Shown here: in pieces, positions 50,101-58,783 of the stretch | Layout: each line of letters opens with the position of its first letter | Numbering within the stretch: the stretch's first letter is position 1 | Assembly: GCF_946222835.1 (NCBI RefSeq) | Contig: NZ_CAMIHD010000006.1 | Span: 1-64,000 of the forward strand | Source of the DNA: an uncultured Corynebacterium sp. | GTDB lineage: Bacteria; Actinomycetota; Actinomycetes; Mycobacteriales; Mycobacteriaceae | DNA: 64,000 nt | Direction of reading: 5' to 3' | Notes under the pieces: generated by a model | What the model saw: only the letters and a program-made list of their open reading frames with translations | Told to the model about the DNA's origin: nothing | Databases searched by the model: none | Translations under genes and position numbers: made by a program

Positions 50101-53100
50101 TTAGAGTCCGAAGGCGCGCTTTAGCTTCTGAATGGTCTCTGGCGCGAAATAGTTCAACAAGCCCGCGATAGTCCCGGTAGCACCCGCGGCACCGATAAGG
50201 GCACCAAAGATGGCAGGAAGCACGCGGTGGGAGCTTCCCAGGCTCGAGCTGGAACTGCTAGAAGAGGAATCAGAAATGGAGCTGCTGCCTGGGTTGTGGC
50301 TGGCGCCAGTTGCGGTAACTTCCACGACTCGAGAAGCAATGGCTTGGTTTCCAGCGGAGTCCGAGACCGTGTAGGTGACCGAATAAGTGCCTGGCTTGGA
50401 GGTATCCACGCTGCCGATGACCTTCACCTTATCGGTGAGATCACCATCTTCCTTGTCCTTGGCGCTCACGTCCTTGGTCAGATCAGCCTCTGCACCCTGG
50501 GAGATGGTGAGCTTCTCACTGGGGACAACGAGCTCAGGAACCGCGTTATCCGCAGTGTTTTCCTGCGCGGTGAAGACACCGAACTGGCGGACGATGCCGC
50601 GCTTGTTGGTGTCCTTAGAGGAGGCGTCGGCAGTCGTGGCATACCAGCCGTAGTTCTGACCAGCCTTTAGATCCTTGTAAATCGTGCTCGTAGGCCAGCC
50701 GGACTTGGCGGTGTCTTTACCAATCTCCTTGCCGGTATCGGTCAGCGCAACCATGGAATTGGTCTGGAAATCGGTCTTGCGGGTCTTGAACTGGATGGGT
50801 ACCCGGAATTCATCCTCGTGGCCGTTATAGCGCTGGCGGTCGTCGTACTCGGTGGCATTGTGGTCATCCAGCAACGGCGAGTAGGTATCCACCACCATCT
50901 CATTGTTTCTCAGGTCAAATTGCAGCAGACGCAGGTAGCTGGAACCAAAGCGAAGGCCGGTATCGCCGTCGTACTTGCCCGTCTCAGTCAAACCCAGCTC
51001 ATCGGAGCCCACCTCGTAGAACTGGTAGTCCGCCAATAGCTCGGTCACGTGGTTATTGGTATGGCCTACATCCTTGCGGGTGACAATGGATACGCCGTGC
51101 TCGTGGCCAGCCAAGACCAAAGCAACGTTCGGGTTCTTCTTGATCACGTTGTCATAAACCATCACGCCATCGTGGGAGAAGTCGGAGTTGCGTCCATCAG
51201 GGCTATTGGATGGTTTTAGGTAGGCGTGGGTAAGCACGATGGCATTGCGGTCTGGATACTGCTTGAGCACCTTATCGGCCCAGGCAGCCTCTTCTTCGGT
51301 GACGTCATAGCCCAAATGCAGGGCGATGAAGTCCATTCCGTTGGTGGTAAAGAGGTCATAGTGGTTGTCGTTGTTGCCCTCGGCATAAGGGTGGTACGAA
51401 GCATCTTCCTTGACCCAATTTCCCTTACCCTGCTGTGCTTCGTAGCGATCTGGGCCGAAGTACTCGTTGTACAGGTTGCCCGCACCAACTTCTTCACCGC
51501 TGATGTTGTCGTGGTTGCCCGGTAGCACGCCGTTGACCACGCCTGCGTCTTCCAAGTTCTTCTGTGCCTTGGAAGCAACCTCGAACTCCTTCTTAGCGTT
51601 GGCACGGTCCTCACCCGCTACGCGCCAGTTCTCAATGAGGTCACCGGTGTGTGCAGAGTAAGCAATCTTGCGCTCATCTGCGTTATCTGCAATCCACTTG
51701 GTGGCGGCGGTATAGCCCTCCTCCCACTTCTTGCGTTCTTCAGCCGTGGCCTTCTCTACCGCACCTTCAGAGAGGTACTGGGTATCGGTGTGGTGCGCGA
51801 TAGCAAAGTCATAGTCATTGGCATCTGCAAATTCCTCGTTTACAGGCTCATTGAGGTCATCGGCAAAGACGTCATAGCCCACCACCATGGTGTGGATAGT
51901 ATCGTCATCGACAAAGTCGCTGTTGACCTGCGCACTCAGGCTAACCTGATCCTCGGATACACCGCGAGACTCAGCGAGCTTTTCCCACGTTGAGGTCTTG
52001 GTATTCCACGCCATGAGGCGAACGGCGCGCTTGGGATCCACTCCACCGGACCAGGCGAGATCATGAGCGTCTTTATCTGCATCCTTGAGTTTTAGGTCAA
52101 AGCGCTGGAAAGGCATGTCCTCGGTAGAAGCAGACTTTTGTGCTTCTTCGTTGGACGGGTTCAAAGACTTCTCAAAGTCCTCGCCATCCTGATATTCAAA
52201 ATCCAGCTCTTCCGGAATTTCATTAAATGTTCCTTGAAAGCCCTTTTCCGCTACGCTGACATCGGCTTCGGTGAAGGTGGTCTCCACGTCCCCACCGCTC
52301 GGGTTTTCCGCGCGAGCGGAAATGGTTGCGCCGTTGCCGGAAGGAGTGGAATCGGTTCCGGCAGCACCCGGTAGGTTGCCGGAAGTGAAATCGATGGACT
52401 GCGAGATTTGGTTGCCAAAAACATCGTGGCCCTCAACCTCGATGACGTGGTTGCCTTCCTTCAGACCAGCGCCGATCTCCTGCCCACGCTCAATTTCCTC
52501 ACCGTCTAGGGTGTAGGTGAGCTCGCGTGAGATGAGAGCTTCATCATTGACCTCGACATCGAAGGTTACTGGGCTGATCAGGTGATCACCTGCACGCGGG
52601 GTGGAGCTAGTGATCTCTGCCTTCTTGTCGGTGCTCAGGTTTGAATCCTCATACAGCGCAGTCACGTCTTGCGCGCTGAGAGGATCAGAGAAGACGCGGG
52701 CTTCGCTGACCGCGACGTCTGAGTAGAACTGGGCGCTATTATTTGGGCCGGAATCAGCACCAACCATCACTGCGGAGGAATTGCTCTTCGGCTTCTTGAT
52801 ATCGCCGGTGGCGCCGGTGTTCTCGGCGACCTTCTCGCCGTTAACGTAAAGCTCATTCTTGTGGCCATCGAATACGCCGACCGCGTGGTACCACTGGCCC
52901 GGCTCCATTTTCTGTTGGGCCTTCTTATAACCGCCGTTGGCGTTAACGGTAAAGGTCAGCTGGTCACCATAGATGACCATGGCCCAACCGCCGGCTTCTT
53001 TATTAGCGCACAGGCTCTTTTCGTTGCCGTCAAAGTCGCCGTCATAGCGGAAGACGCACTCCACGGTGAAGCCGTCTTTTACTTGGTCAAACTTATCTCC

Positions 53101-53367
53101 GATATCGAAGCCGACAGCATCCTTGCGGCCGTCGAACTGAGCAACAGGGCGCTCAAGCACGCTGTCCTGTTCCACCGAGGGCGCACCGGTGGTTAGCGGC
53201 TCGGTTTCGGAGGCGGAGTTGGTGATGCCCCCATTGTCTAGGGCCATATCGAAGATATCTGCTTGAGGCAGGGATTGAGCAGAAGCGAATGCGGGAGCCA
53301 CCAGGCTCGAACCGGCCAGGCTGATGGAGGTGATCAGAGCGGCCTTATAAAAACGTCTTTGAGACAC
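50101..53367 (-). CDS. Large surface protein: LamG domain, metallophosphoesterase, Ig-like domain
   Basis: A 1088-residue exported protein. Signal peptide to about residue 30. A concanavalin/LamG-like domain lies at about 85-240 (FTVECVFRYDGDF, WYHAVGVFDGHKNELYVNGE). Ig-like segments follow to about 330. The calcineurin-like phosphoesterase at about 515-850 shows AHHTDTQ, HTGDLIENW, LPGNHDN, LTHAYL and LAGHEHG, a complete metal site. A DUF5011-type Ig domain (about 960-1040), Ser-rich stretch and a C-terminal membrane helix (LPAIFGALIGAAGATGTIAG) anchor it; no LPxTG is present. The GTG start has AAGGA six bases upstream. Substrate unknown. Confidence 0.9.
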   Translation of the reverse strand: MSQRRFYKAALITSISLAGSSLVAPAFASAQSLPQADIFDMALDNGGITNSASETEPLTTGAPSVEQDSVLERPVAQFDGRKDAVGFDIGDKFDQVKDGFTVECVFRYDGDFDGNEKSLCANKEAGGWAMVIYGDQLTFTVNANGGYKKAQQKMEPGQWYHAVGVFDGHKNELYVNGEKVAENTGATGDIKKPKSNSSAVMVGADSGPNNSAQFYSDVAVSEARVFSDPLSAQDVTALYEDSNLSTDKKAEITSSTPRAGDHLISPVTFDVEVNDEALISRELTYTLDGEEIERGQEIGAGLKEGNHVIEVEGHDVFGNQISQSIDFTSGNLPGAAGTDSTPSGNGATISARAENPSGGDVETTFTEADVSVAEKGFQGTFNEIPEELDFEYQDGEDFEKSLNPSNEEAQKSASTEDMPFQRFDLKLKDADKDAHDLAWSGGVDPKRAVRLMAWNTKTSTWEKLAESRGVSEDQVSLSAQVNSDFVDDDTIHTMVVGYDVFADDLNEPVNEEFADANDYDFAIAHHTDTQYLSEGAVEKATAEERKKWEEGYTAATKWIADNADERKIAYSAHTGDLIENWRVAGEDRANAKKEFEVASKAQKNLEDAGVVNGVLPGNHDNISGEEVGAGNLYNEYFGPDRYEAQQGKGNWVKEDASYHPYAEGNNDNHYDLFTTNGMDFIALHLGYDVTEEEAAWADKVLKQYPDRNAIVLTHAYLKPSNSPDGRNSDFSHDGVMVYDNVIKKNPNVALVLAGHEHGVSIVTRKDVGHTNNHVTELLADYQFYEVGSDELGLTETGKYDGDTGLRFGSSYLRLLQFDLRNNEMVVDTYSPLLDDHNATEYDDRQRYNGHEDEFRVPIQFKTRKTDFQTNSMVALTDTGKEIGKDTAKSGWPTSTIYKDLKAGQNYGWYATTADASSKDTNKRGIVRQFGVFTAQENTADNAVPELVVPSEKLTISQGAEADLTKDVSAKDKEDGDLTDKVKVIGSVDTSKPGTYSVTYTVSDSAGNQAIASRVVEVTATGASHNPGSSSISDSSSSSSSSSLGSSHRVLPAIFGALIGAAGATGTIAGLLNYFAPETIQKLKRAFGL

Positions 53368-53385
53368 GAGAATTCCTTGATACTT

Positions 53386-53391
53386 AGTATA
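53386..53391 (-). promoter_or_regulatory. Predicted -10 of the surface phosphoesterase gene
   Basis: TATACT on the minus strand lies about 20 bases before the GTG start; a weak TGACTG element lies about 18 bases further upstream. The rest of 53368-53717 contains no gene that I can support. Confidence 0.45.
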
Positions 53392-53717
53392 TGGGAGAGA
53401 GTTCGCGTCCAGTCATAATGGAAGCGAATGGGACTAAGAGTAGACCGACTGATTTACGAAAAGTTGTCGGAATAGTTACGCCGAAATGAACGCGATTCAA
53501 ATGTTTTTGGCCAGGAATTATTTTCCTTCCTCTTCCCAAGTTAGGTCGCATCTGAATACAGAGAAAAGAGGGAAAGCTGGACATTCAGGCTTAATGAGCT
53601 ACGCATTGTTCAGGTCATAGAAATACGCCCGAACTGAAACGGTGGCTCTCCGGTGCGGTCATTCAAGCGCAATAGAACACTGCAAGCCTCGCAGGCCTAG
53701 GACAATTCAAGCTTGTT

Positions 53718-55010
53718 CTAACTCAAAAACCCAGACAGCTCCGCGCTCCGGCGGGCCAAGCGCTCCAGGCGGGACTCGGTCATGGAGGCAATCTGGTCGA
53801 TGATGGCGCGGTCGCGGGCGGCGTCGGTATCGGCCTGCTCCCACCACAGCCGGAAGGTGACATCGAGGGAGCCGGGGGCGCCGGCAACAAGGTAATCGTA
53901 GACGCGGTAGATGCGCTCGCGCTGGCGGTCTTGGCGGGCTAGGTGCGCGGGCTCGTCCATGACGTAGAGGACGGCGATGGTTTTAAGCAGCTTAACCTCC
54001 GCTTCGGCTTGCTTGGGAACGACGAGGTCGCCGTGCATGCGGCCAAGGGCATTGGAGGCGATGAGCTTGTCATTAGCCTCGCTGGTGGCGCCAACAGTTG
54101 CGCCGACGTAGCGGCCCACGAGCTCCGAAGTCATCTTTTTGAGGTTGGCGTAATCGCGCAAGGAATAGTCAAAGTCACCGATGGCGTTGATGACGCTTAA
54201 GTTGCGCAGGCTATCGGCCGCCTCCAAGAGCTCATCGGCGGTGCCGCCGAAAGCCTTGGCACCCTTTTCCGCCAGCTGGGCCAGCTCCACCAAGTCCCAC
54301 AGAACGTTCAAAGAGATGCGCCGGGAGATGATGCCATCTTCCACATCGTGCACGGAGTAGGCGATGTCATCGGACCAGTCCATGACCTGGGCTTCGATGC
54401 ATTTGCGATTATCGCTATGGCCCTCGCGCAGCCAGTCCAAAAGGTGCGCGTCCTCGTCGTAGGCGCCGTACTTGCGGTTGGTGGTGCCATCCGGGTTGGT
54501 CTTGGTCCAGGGGTATTTGCAGGCGCCGTCAAGGGCCGCGCGGGTGAGGTTGAGGCCATAGCTTTGCGGCTGGCCGTGGGCATCGTCCACGATGACCTTG
54601 GGCTCCAGGCGGGTGAGGATGCGCAGGGTCTGCGCGTTGCCTTCAAAGCCGTTGAGGGCAACCTCATTGAGGGCATTTTCGCCATTGTGGCCATAGGGCG
54701 GGTGGCCGATGTCATGGGTAAGCCCTGCCATATCGCAGAGATCGGGATCGAGGCCGAGCCCGGAGCCGATGCTGCGCGCGATTTGCCCTACCTCCAGCGA
54801 GTGGGTCAGGCGGGTGCGCGGGGTATCGCCATCGCGCGGGCCGACGACCTGGGTTTTATCAGCTAACCGGCGCAGCGCGGCCGAGTGCAGCACGCGGGCG
54901 CGGTCACGGGCAAAAAGCCCACGGTGCTCCTCCACATTATGAAAAGCTGAACCCTTCGGCTTTTCATCGGCCAGGCGGGCAAAGTCGGCGGCGGAATAAG
55001 AATAGGACAC
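53718..55010 (-). CDS. dgt: Deoxyguanosinetriphosphate triphosphohydrolase-like protein
   Basis: A 430-residue HD-domain dNTP triphosphohydrolase that splits dNTPs to deoxynucleoside and triphosphate. Seen: RDRARVLHSAALRRLADKTQV, then RLTHSLEVGQIARSIG, and the metal-binding HD in LTHDIGHPPYGHNGE. GTG 55010 (VSYSYSAADF) is chosen because the family starts there and TTAAGG lies before it; a TTG at 55052 extends the frame. It follows the YdcF-like gene by a short gap, and in this genus stands near dnaG. Confidence 0.92.
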   Translation of the reverse strand: MSYSYSAADFARLADEKPKGSAFHNVEEHRGLFARDRARVLHSAALRRLADKTQVVGPRDGDTPRTRLTHSLEVGQIARSIGSGLGLDPDLCDMAGLTHDIGHPPYGHNGENALNEVALNGFEGNAQTLRILTRLEPKVIVDDAHGQPQSYGLNLTRAALDGACKYPWTKTNPDGTTNRKYGAYDEDAHLLDWLREGHSDNRKCIEAQVMDWSDDIAYSVHDVEDGIISRRISLNVLWDLVELAQLAEKGAKAFGGTADELLEAADSLRNLSVINAIGDFDYSLRDYANLKKMTSELVGRYVGATVGATSEANDKLIASNALGRMHGDLVVPKQAEAEVKLLKTIAVLYVMDEPAHLARQDRQRERIYRVYDYLVAGAPGSLDVTFRLWWEQADTDAARDRAIIDQIASMTESRLERLARRSAELSGFLS

Positions 55011-55058
55011 GGCCTTAAGCTTATTCTCTGCACTGGCCTTTAGGGCGAGCAACGTGGC

Positions 55059-55634
55059 CTACGTGCGGCCGTCTTCCTGCTCAATCGTCTGATGCCGCAG
55101 CTTTTGATTGGGCCGCAGCACTTGCTCCACGCGGTAGAAACCATTGCGCAGTGCCGCGGCGCCGCGCGGCGGCAAAAGACCGGCCACCAGCGCGTAGGCC
55201 ACGCCACCGGTTTCGTGGGCAAGGTAGCGCCACCAGGGCTTAGAAAAGCGCGCGGCCGGGTAGTACGGCGTGCCGGAGACGGTGGCAGTGATGCCCTCTT
55301 GGCGGGCGATGAGGGCGGTGCGCAGGCGGTGGAGGGGATCGGTGATGATGGTGGCGTCGGAAAGCGCGAAGGCTTCCTTGGCCGCTTTCAGGGAGCTGCG
55401 GGTATCCATCCCCTCCTCCACCGCGTGAACGGTCAGGTGTGGGAAGTGCTCGCGCAGAAAGGTGCGGCCAACGCCGGCTTCAGTAAACCTATCGCCAGGC
55501 AGCTTGCCGCCCACGGTAATGACCTCCAGTCCCTCGGCCGCGGCTAACTCACCGGCATGGCGCAGGCGGCCGGCCAAAATGTGGGAGGGGCGGCCATCGT
55601 ATTGGGCGGTTCCTAAAACAATTGCGTACTTCAC
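55059..55634 (-). CDS. YdcF/DUF218 family protein
   Basis: A 191-residue protein of the DUF218/YdcF family. YAIVLGTAQYDGRPS at the start and RLRHAGELAAAEG, ITVGGKLPGDRFTEAG, EEGMDTRSSLKAAKEAF and ATIITDPLHRLRTALIA match the family. Some members process envelope glycan precursors or bind S-adenosylmethionine; the role here is unknown. There is no signal peptide; one weakly hydrophobic region follows at 140-160. It is upstream of dgt and divergent from the TPM-domain gene 45 bp away. Confidence 0.85.
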   Translation of the reverse strand: MKYAIVLGTAQYDGRPSHILAGRLRHAGELAAAEGLEVITVGGKLPGDRFTEAGVGRTFLREHFPHLTVHAVEEGMDTRSSLKAAKEAFALSDATIITDPLHRLRTALIARQEGITATVSGTPYYPAARFSKPWWRYLAHETGGVAYALVAGLLPPRGAAALRNGFYRVEQVLRPNQKLRHQTIEQEDGRT

Positions 55635-55688
55635 TGCCCCACTACATTACCTGCCAGAGCGCTAAGTTAAGCCGGTAAAGTGGTGGGC

Positions 55689-57713
55689 ATGAATTTGAGT
55701 GCACGTTTGGGCCGCGCGGCCATCGCCGCTTTCATTTTGGGCTGCACCTCTATCGGTGCGGGGTCTGCCTTCACAGCCGAGACCACCACCGTCGCGCAGG
55801 GCGCCGGTACGGCGACCCTCACGGAGAAGGTTACCGATGATGCGGGTGTATTAAGCACGCAAGAAAAGGCCGAGCTCAGGGAGAAGATTGGCCAGCTGCA
55901 AAAAGAGGAGCACCGAACCCTTTTTGTCTACATCACCGATGAGTTGGGCACGGATCCGGAAACCTTTGCCGCAGCGACGGTCAAGGACAAGGGACCGAAT
56001 TCCGCGGTCTATGCGCTATCCATCAATGACCGCAAGATGGGCGTGCAGACCGGCAAGGATTGGCCCAAGGGCCGACTCGACCAGATGTATGACGCCGCCT
56101 ATGACAAGCTCGCCAGCGATGAATACGGTGCTTCCGCCCTCGCGCTTGCCGACGCCGCCCTGGGCAACTCCTCCAGCAACTCCGCCTCCGATTCCTCTGG
56201 CCTAGCGTGGCTGGGCGGTGGCGCGGCTGCCATCGTCGTCGCCGGTGGCGGAATCATGTACTACTCCCGCCGCACTACCAAGAAGAATAATGCGCAGACG
56301 CTGGAGTCTGCCCGCGAGATCGCCCCAGGCGATACCGATCAGCTAAACCGCCTGCCGTTGGAAACCCTGGACCAGCTGGCCCAGGAGGAGTTGGTCTCTA
56401 CCGATGAGTCCATCCGCCGCGGCAAGGAGGAGCTCAATATCGCGCTCTCCGAATTCGGCCCAGAGCGCGTGCGCCCGTTTACCAAGGCCATGAACCACTC
56501 CACCTCTACCCTGCAAAAGGCCTTCCACCTGCGCCAGCGCTTGGATGATGCCGTGCCGGAATCCCCGGCCGAGCGCCGCCAGATGCTGGTAGAAATCGTC
56601 TCCTCCTGCGGCCAGGCCGATGATGCCCTGGATGCGCAGGCCGAGGAGTTTGCCAAGATGCGCGACCTCCTTATCCACTCCGATGAGAAACTGGACGAGC
56701 TCACCCAGCGCACCGTGGGCCTGCGCGCCCGCCTCCCCGAAGCCGAATCCACATTGGCCGGCTTGAAGGGCAACTATGACGAGCACGTACTCTCCTCCAT
56801 TGCCGATAACCCGGAGCTTGCCGCCGCTTCCCTCGATGAGGCCGAAAAACTGCTTGACAAGGCCCGCGGGGTCCAAGCCCAGCCGGCCGGCCAGCAGGGT
56901 CCGCTGGTGAGACTTATTCGCGATATCGAGCACGCCTGCGAGATGACGGATCGCCTCATTTCCGGCGTGGAAAATGCCGAGGAGAATATCGCCACCGCCC
57001 GCGGCAACCTCGAGGCGCTTATCGCCGAGGTAGAAGGCGAGATCAACGAGGCCCGCGAGCTCGAGCGCCAAGGCAAGGCCCAGGGAACCACCGCGGATTG
57101 GGACGCCCTCGAGGATCTGCTCGGCCGCGCCGGCACCGCCGTCAACGAGGCCAAGGCCCACGGCCAACAGGATCCGCTGAGCCAGCACACCGCGCTGACC
57201 TCCATCGATACTCAGCTGGATGAAGCGCTTGACCGCGTCCGGGAAAAGACCTCCACCCACGCGCGCCAGCTGGATCTTTTCCGCCAGCAGATTTCCGTGG
57301 CGGAATCCAATATCCAGGCTGCAGAGGACCTCATTTCCTCCCGCGGGCGCATCATCGGCTCGGGTGCGCGCACCGCGCTTGCCGACGCCAAACGTCTCCA
57401 CGCCCAAGCCCTCCACACCGAGCGCAGCGATATCCGCGCCGCGCTTCAGTCCTCCCGCGAAGCGGTGGCCGCAGCCCAAGCGGCGCTGCAGCGCGCCAAG
57501 AATGACATCGACGAACACCGCCGCCGCCAGCAGCGCCAGCAGATGGGCAATGCGGCCGGCAATGTCGTGACTGGTATGGTCCTTGGCCAAATGCTCGGCG
57601 GCGGCCGCGGCTTCGGCGGTGGATTCGGAGGCGGCGGCTTCGGCGGAGGCAGCTTTGGCGGCGGCGGCTTCGGCGGTGGTGGCGGAGGCGGCTTCCGCGG
57701 CGGCTCCTTCTAA
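55689..57713 (+). CDS. TPM-domain exported membrane protein with coiled coil and Gly-rich tail
   Basis: About 674 residues. Signal peptide to about residue 37; TPM domain at about 45-150 (VTDDAGVLSTQEKAEL, VYALSINDRKMGVQTG); a membrane helix near 180-195 (LGGGAAAIVVAGGGIMYY); then a long, mostly helical cytoplasmic region with heptad-like charge patterns; the last 35 residues are almost all Gly and Phe. TPM proteins are linked to photosystem II repair in plants and to envelope roles in bacteria. ATG 55689 is preferred; a GTG at 55680 is in frame. A terminator follows. Confidence 0.87.
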   Translation: MNLSARLGRAAIAAFILGCTSIGAGSAFTAETTTVAQGAGTATLTEKVTDDAGVLSTQEKAELREKIGQLQKEEHRTLFVYITDELGTDPETFAAATVKDKGPNSAVYALSINDRKMGVQTGKDWPKGRLDQMYDAAYDKLASDEYGASALALADAALGNSSSNSASDSSGLAWLGGGAAAIVVAGGGIMYYSRRTTKKNNAQTLESAREIAPGDTDQLNRLPLETLDQLAQEELVSTDESIRRGKEELNIALSEFGPERVRPFTKAMNHSTSTLQKAFHLRQRLDDAVPESPAERRQMLVEIVSSCGQADDALDAQAEEFAKMRDLLIHSDEKLDELTQRTVGLRARLPEAESTLAGLKGNYDEHVLSSIADNPELAAASLDEAEKLLDKARGVQAQPAGQQGPLVRLIRDIEHACEMTDRLISGVENAEENIATARGNLEALIAEVEGEINEARELERQGKAQGTTADWDALEDLLGRAGTAVNEAKAHGQQDPLSQHTALTSIDTQLDEALDRVREKTSTHARQLDLFRQQISVAESNIQAAEDLISSRGRIIGSGARTALADAKRLHAQALHTERSDIRAALQSSREAVAAAQAALQRAKNDIDEHRRRQQRQQMGNAAGNVVTGMVLGQMLGGGRGFGGGFGGGGFGGGSFGGGGFGGGGGGGFRGGSF

Positions 57714-57723
57714 CCCAAGCAAC

Positions 57724-57757
57724 GGCCACCCCGCTCCTCACGAGGGGCTGGCTGGCC
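57724..57757 (+). terminator. Terminator after the TPM-domain gene
   Basis: GGCCA pairs with TGGCC, with an inner CCTC/GAGG stem, followed by TTATTTTCT. Confidence 0.7.
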
Positions 57758-57825
57758 TTATTTTCTGCCCCGTCTCCCCCGTCGGCGGCGCTTTCGTTGG
57801 CGGCGCCTTCGTTGGTGGCGCGGGG

Positions 57826-58272
57826 CTAGGTGCGCAGGGTGCGCGGGGTGGCGTCGAGAAGCAAGCAGGCGTAGCTCAAGAAGATGGCGTCGAGCTCCGG
57901 TAGCTCGTCCACGCCCACGCTCACGCGCAGGCCATCGCCGGCCGGCGCGGTGTTGGCAACCTCGGCGCCGGTGCCGCGGGCCACGATGCGGCGCTCGCGG
58001 CGGAAGGGGTTGCGGCGCTCCAGCAGGTACTCGCGGTCGGCGCAGGTCGCGCGCAGGCGGGTGACGGTGATCCCGGCCTGGGTGACCGAGAAATCCTCGC
58101 CCGCGGCGGTCTGCGCGCGCAAGAAGAAACGCGGGGAGGAAGAATCCAGCGAGGATTCTACTGCGAGGCGCTCGCCGGCCGCGGTGGCAAGCACGCCGTC
58201 GCGCACGGAAGCAAGCTCGTGCCCCACGTCGTTGGTGAGAGCGCCCGCGCGCCAAGTCCACTGCGCAGTCAT
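57826..58272 (-). CDS. Hypothetical protein downstream of glyS (second gene)
   Basis: A 148-residue protein without signal or membrane helix. Repeated short strands (RFFLRAQTAAGEDFSV, RREYLLERRNPFRRER-like segment REYLLERRNPFRRER) suggest a beta-rich fold. FLSYACLLLDATPRT lies near the end. It resembles the membrane-anchored neighbour in pattern, and its ATG overlaps that gene's TAA by one base (TAATG), so the two are translated together. I do not know the family. Confidence 0.65.
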   Translation of the reverse strand: MTAQWTWRAGALTNDVGHELASVRDGVLATAAGERLAVESSLDSSSPRFFLRAQTAAGEDFSVTQAGITVTRLRATCADREYLLERRNPFRRERRIVARGTGAEVANTAPAGDGLRVSVGVDELPELDAIFLSYACLLLDATPRTLRT

Positions 58273-58781
58273 TAGAAGACGAAAAGCGCGAGGATGGCAA
58301 CGATGGATGCGAGGACCAAGGTGATGATCCACGCCCAGGCTTTGCCCTGGGTATTGGCATCAAGGATGACGCGGGTAAACCAGCTCAAGCCGGCGATCTC
58401 CGCGGTGGTCAGGCCCTCGGCATCGTGCTCGAATTCGAGGATGGACTTGCGCACGCCGGAGTTTCGCGCGGAGAACTGCCCTACCTTTTCATCATCGACA
58501 TCATCGATGATCCAGTCGCCGCTATTTTCATTGATGAAGTGGAAAGTGCGGCCGTTGAGCGATGCCTCCAAACGCTTGTCGCGGCCGAGGCGGCCGGCAA
58601 GGCGGTAGATGGAGCCGTCGGCAAGCGTGGCAGAGGCTCCCAGGTCGCTGACCTCGGTGCGCCAGAAATGCCCGTCCACCTCTGCGGACTGCCCCGAGAA
58701 TACACCGAGCTGCTCTGGGCCGTCTTCGGCCAAGAGCACGGGTTTTGCGCGGTCAGAGCGATCCCAGCTGGTGTAATGCAT
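58272..58781 (-). CDS. Hypothetical protein with C-terminal membrane anchor, coupled to glyS
   Basis: A 169-residue protein. MHYTSWDRSDRAKPVLLAED starts a beta-rich domain (GHFWRTEVSDLG, GRTFHFINENSGDWIIDD); the last 25 residues are a membrane helix (WAWIITLVLASIVAILALFVF region). It is probably a tail-anchored cytoplasmic domain. The ATG at 58781 lies 2 nt after the glyS stop, and the ribosome site TAAGG includes that stop. Function unknown. Confidence 0.68.
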   Translation of the reverse strand: MHYTSWDRSDRAKPVLLAEDGPEQLGVFSGQSAEVDGHFWRTEVSDLGASATLADGSIYRLAGRLGRDKRLEASLNGRTFHFINENSGDWIIDDVDDEKVGQFSARNSGVRKSILEFEHDAEGLTTAEIAGLSWFTRVILDANTQGKAWAWIITLVLASIVAILALFVF

Positions 58782-58783
58782 CC

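Noticed and set aside
57583..57713. Gly-rich tail of the TPM protein as a separate repeat element or PE_PGRS-like gene
   Set aside because: It is in frame with the TPM gene, and such Gly/Phe-rich tails are usual in this protein type.
56343..57722. 459-codon minus-strand frame over the TPM-domain gene
   Set aside because: Its Ala/Gly-rich content is the shadow of the Gly-rich and coiled-coil codons on the plus strand; no start signal.
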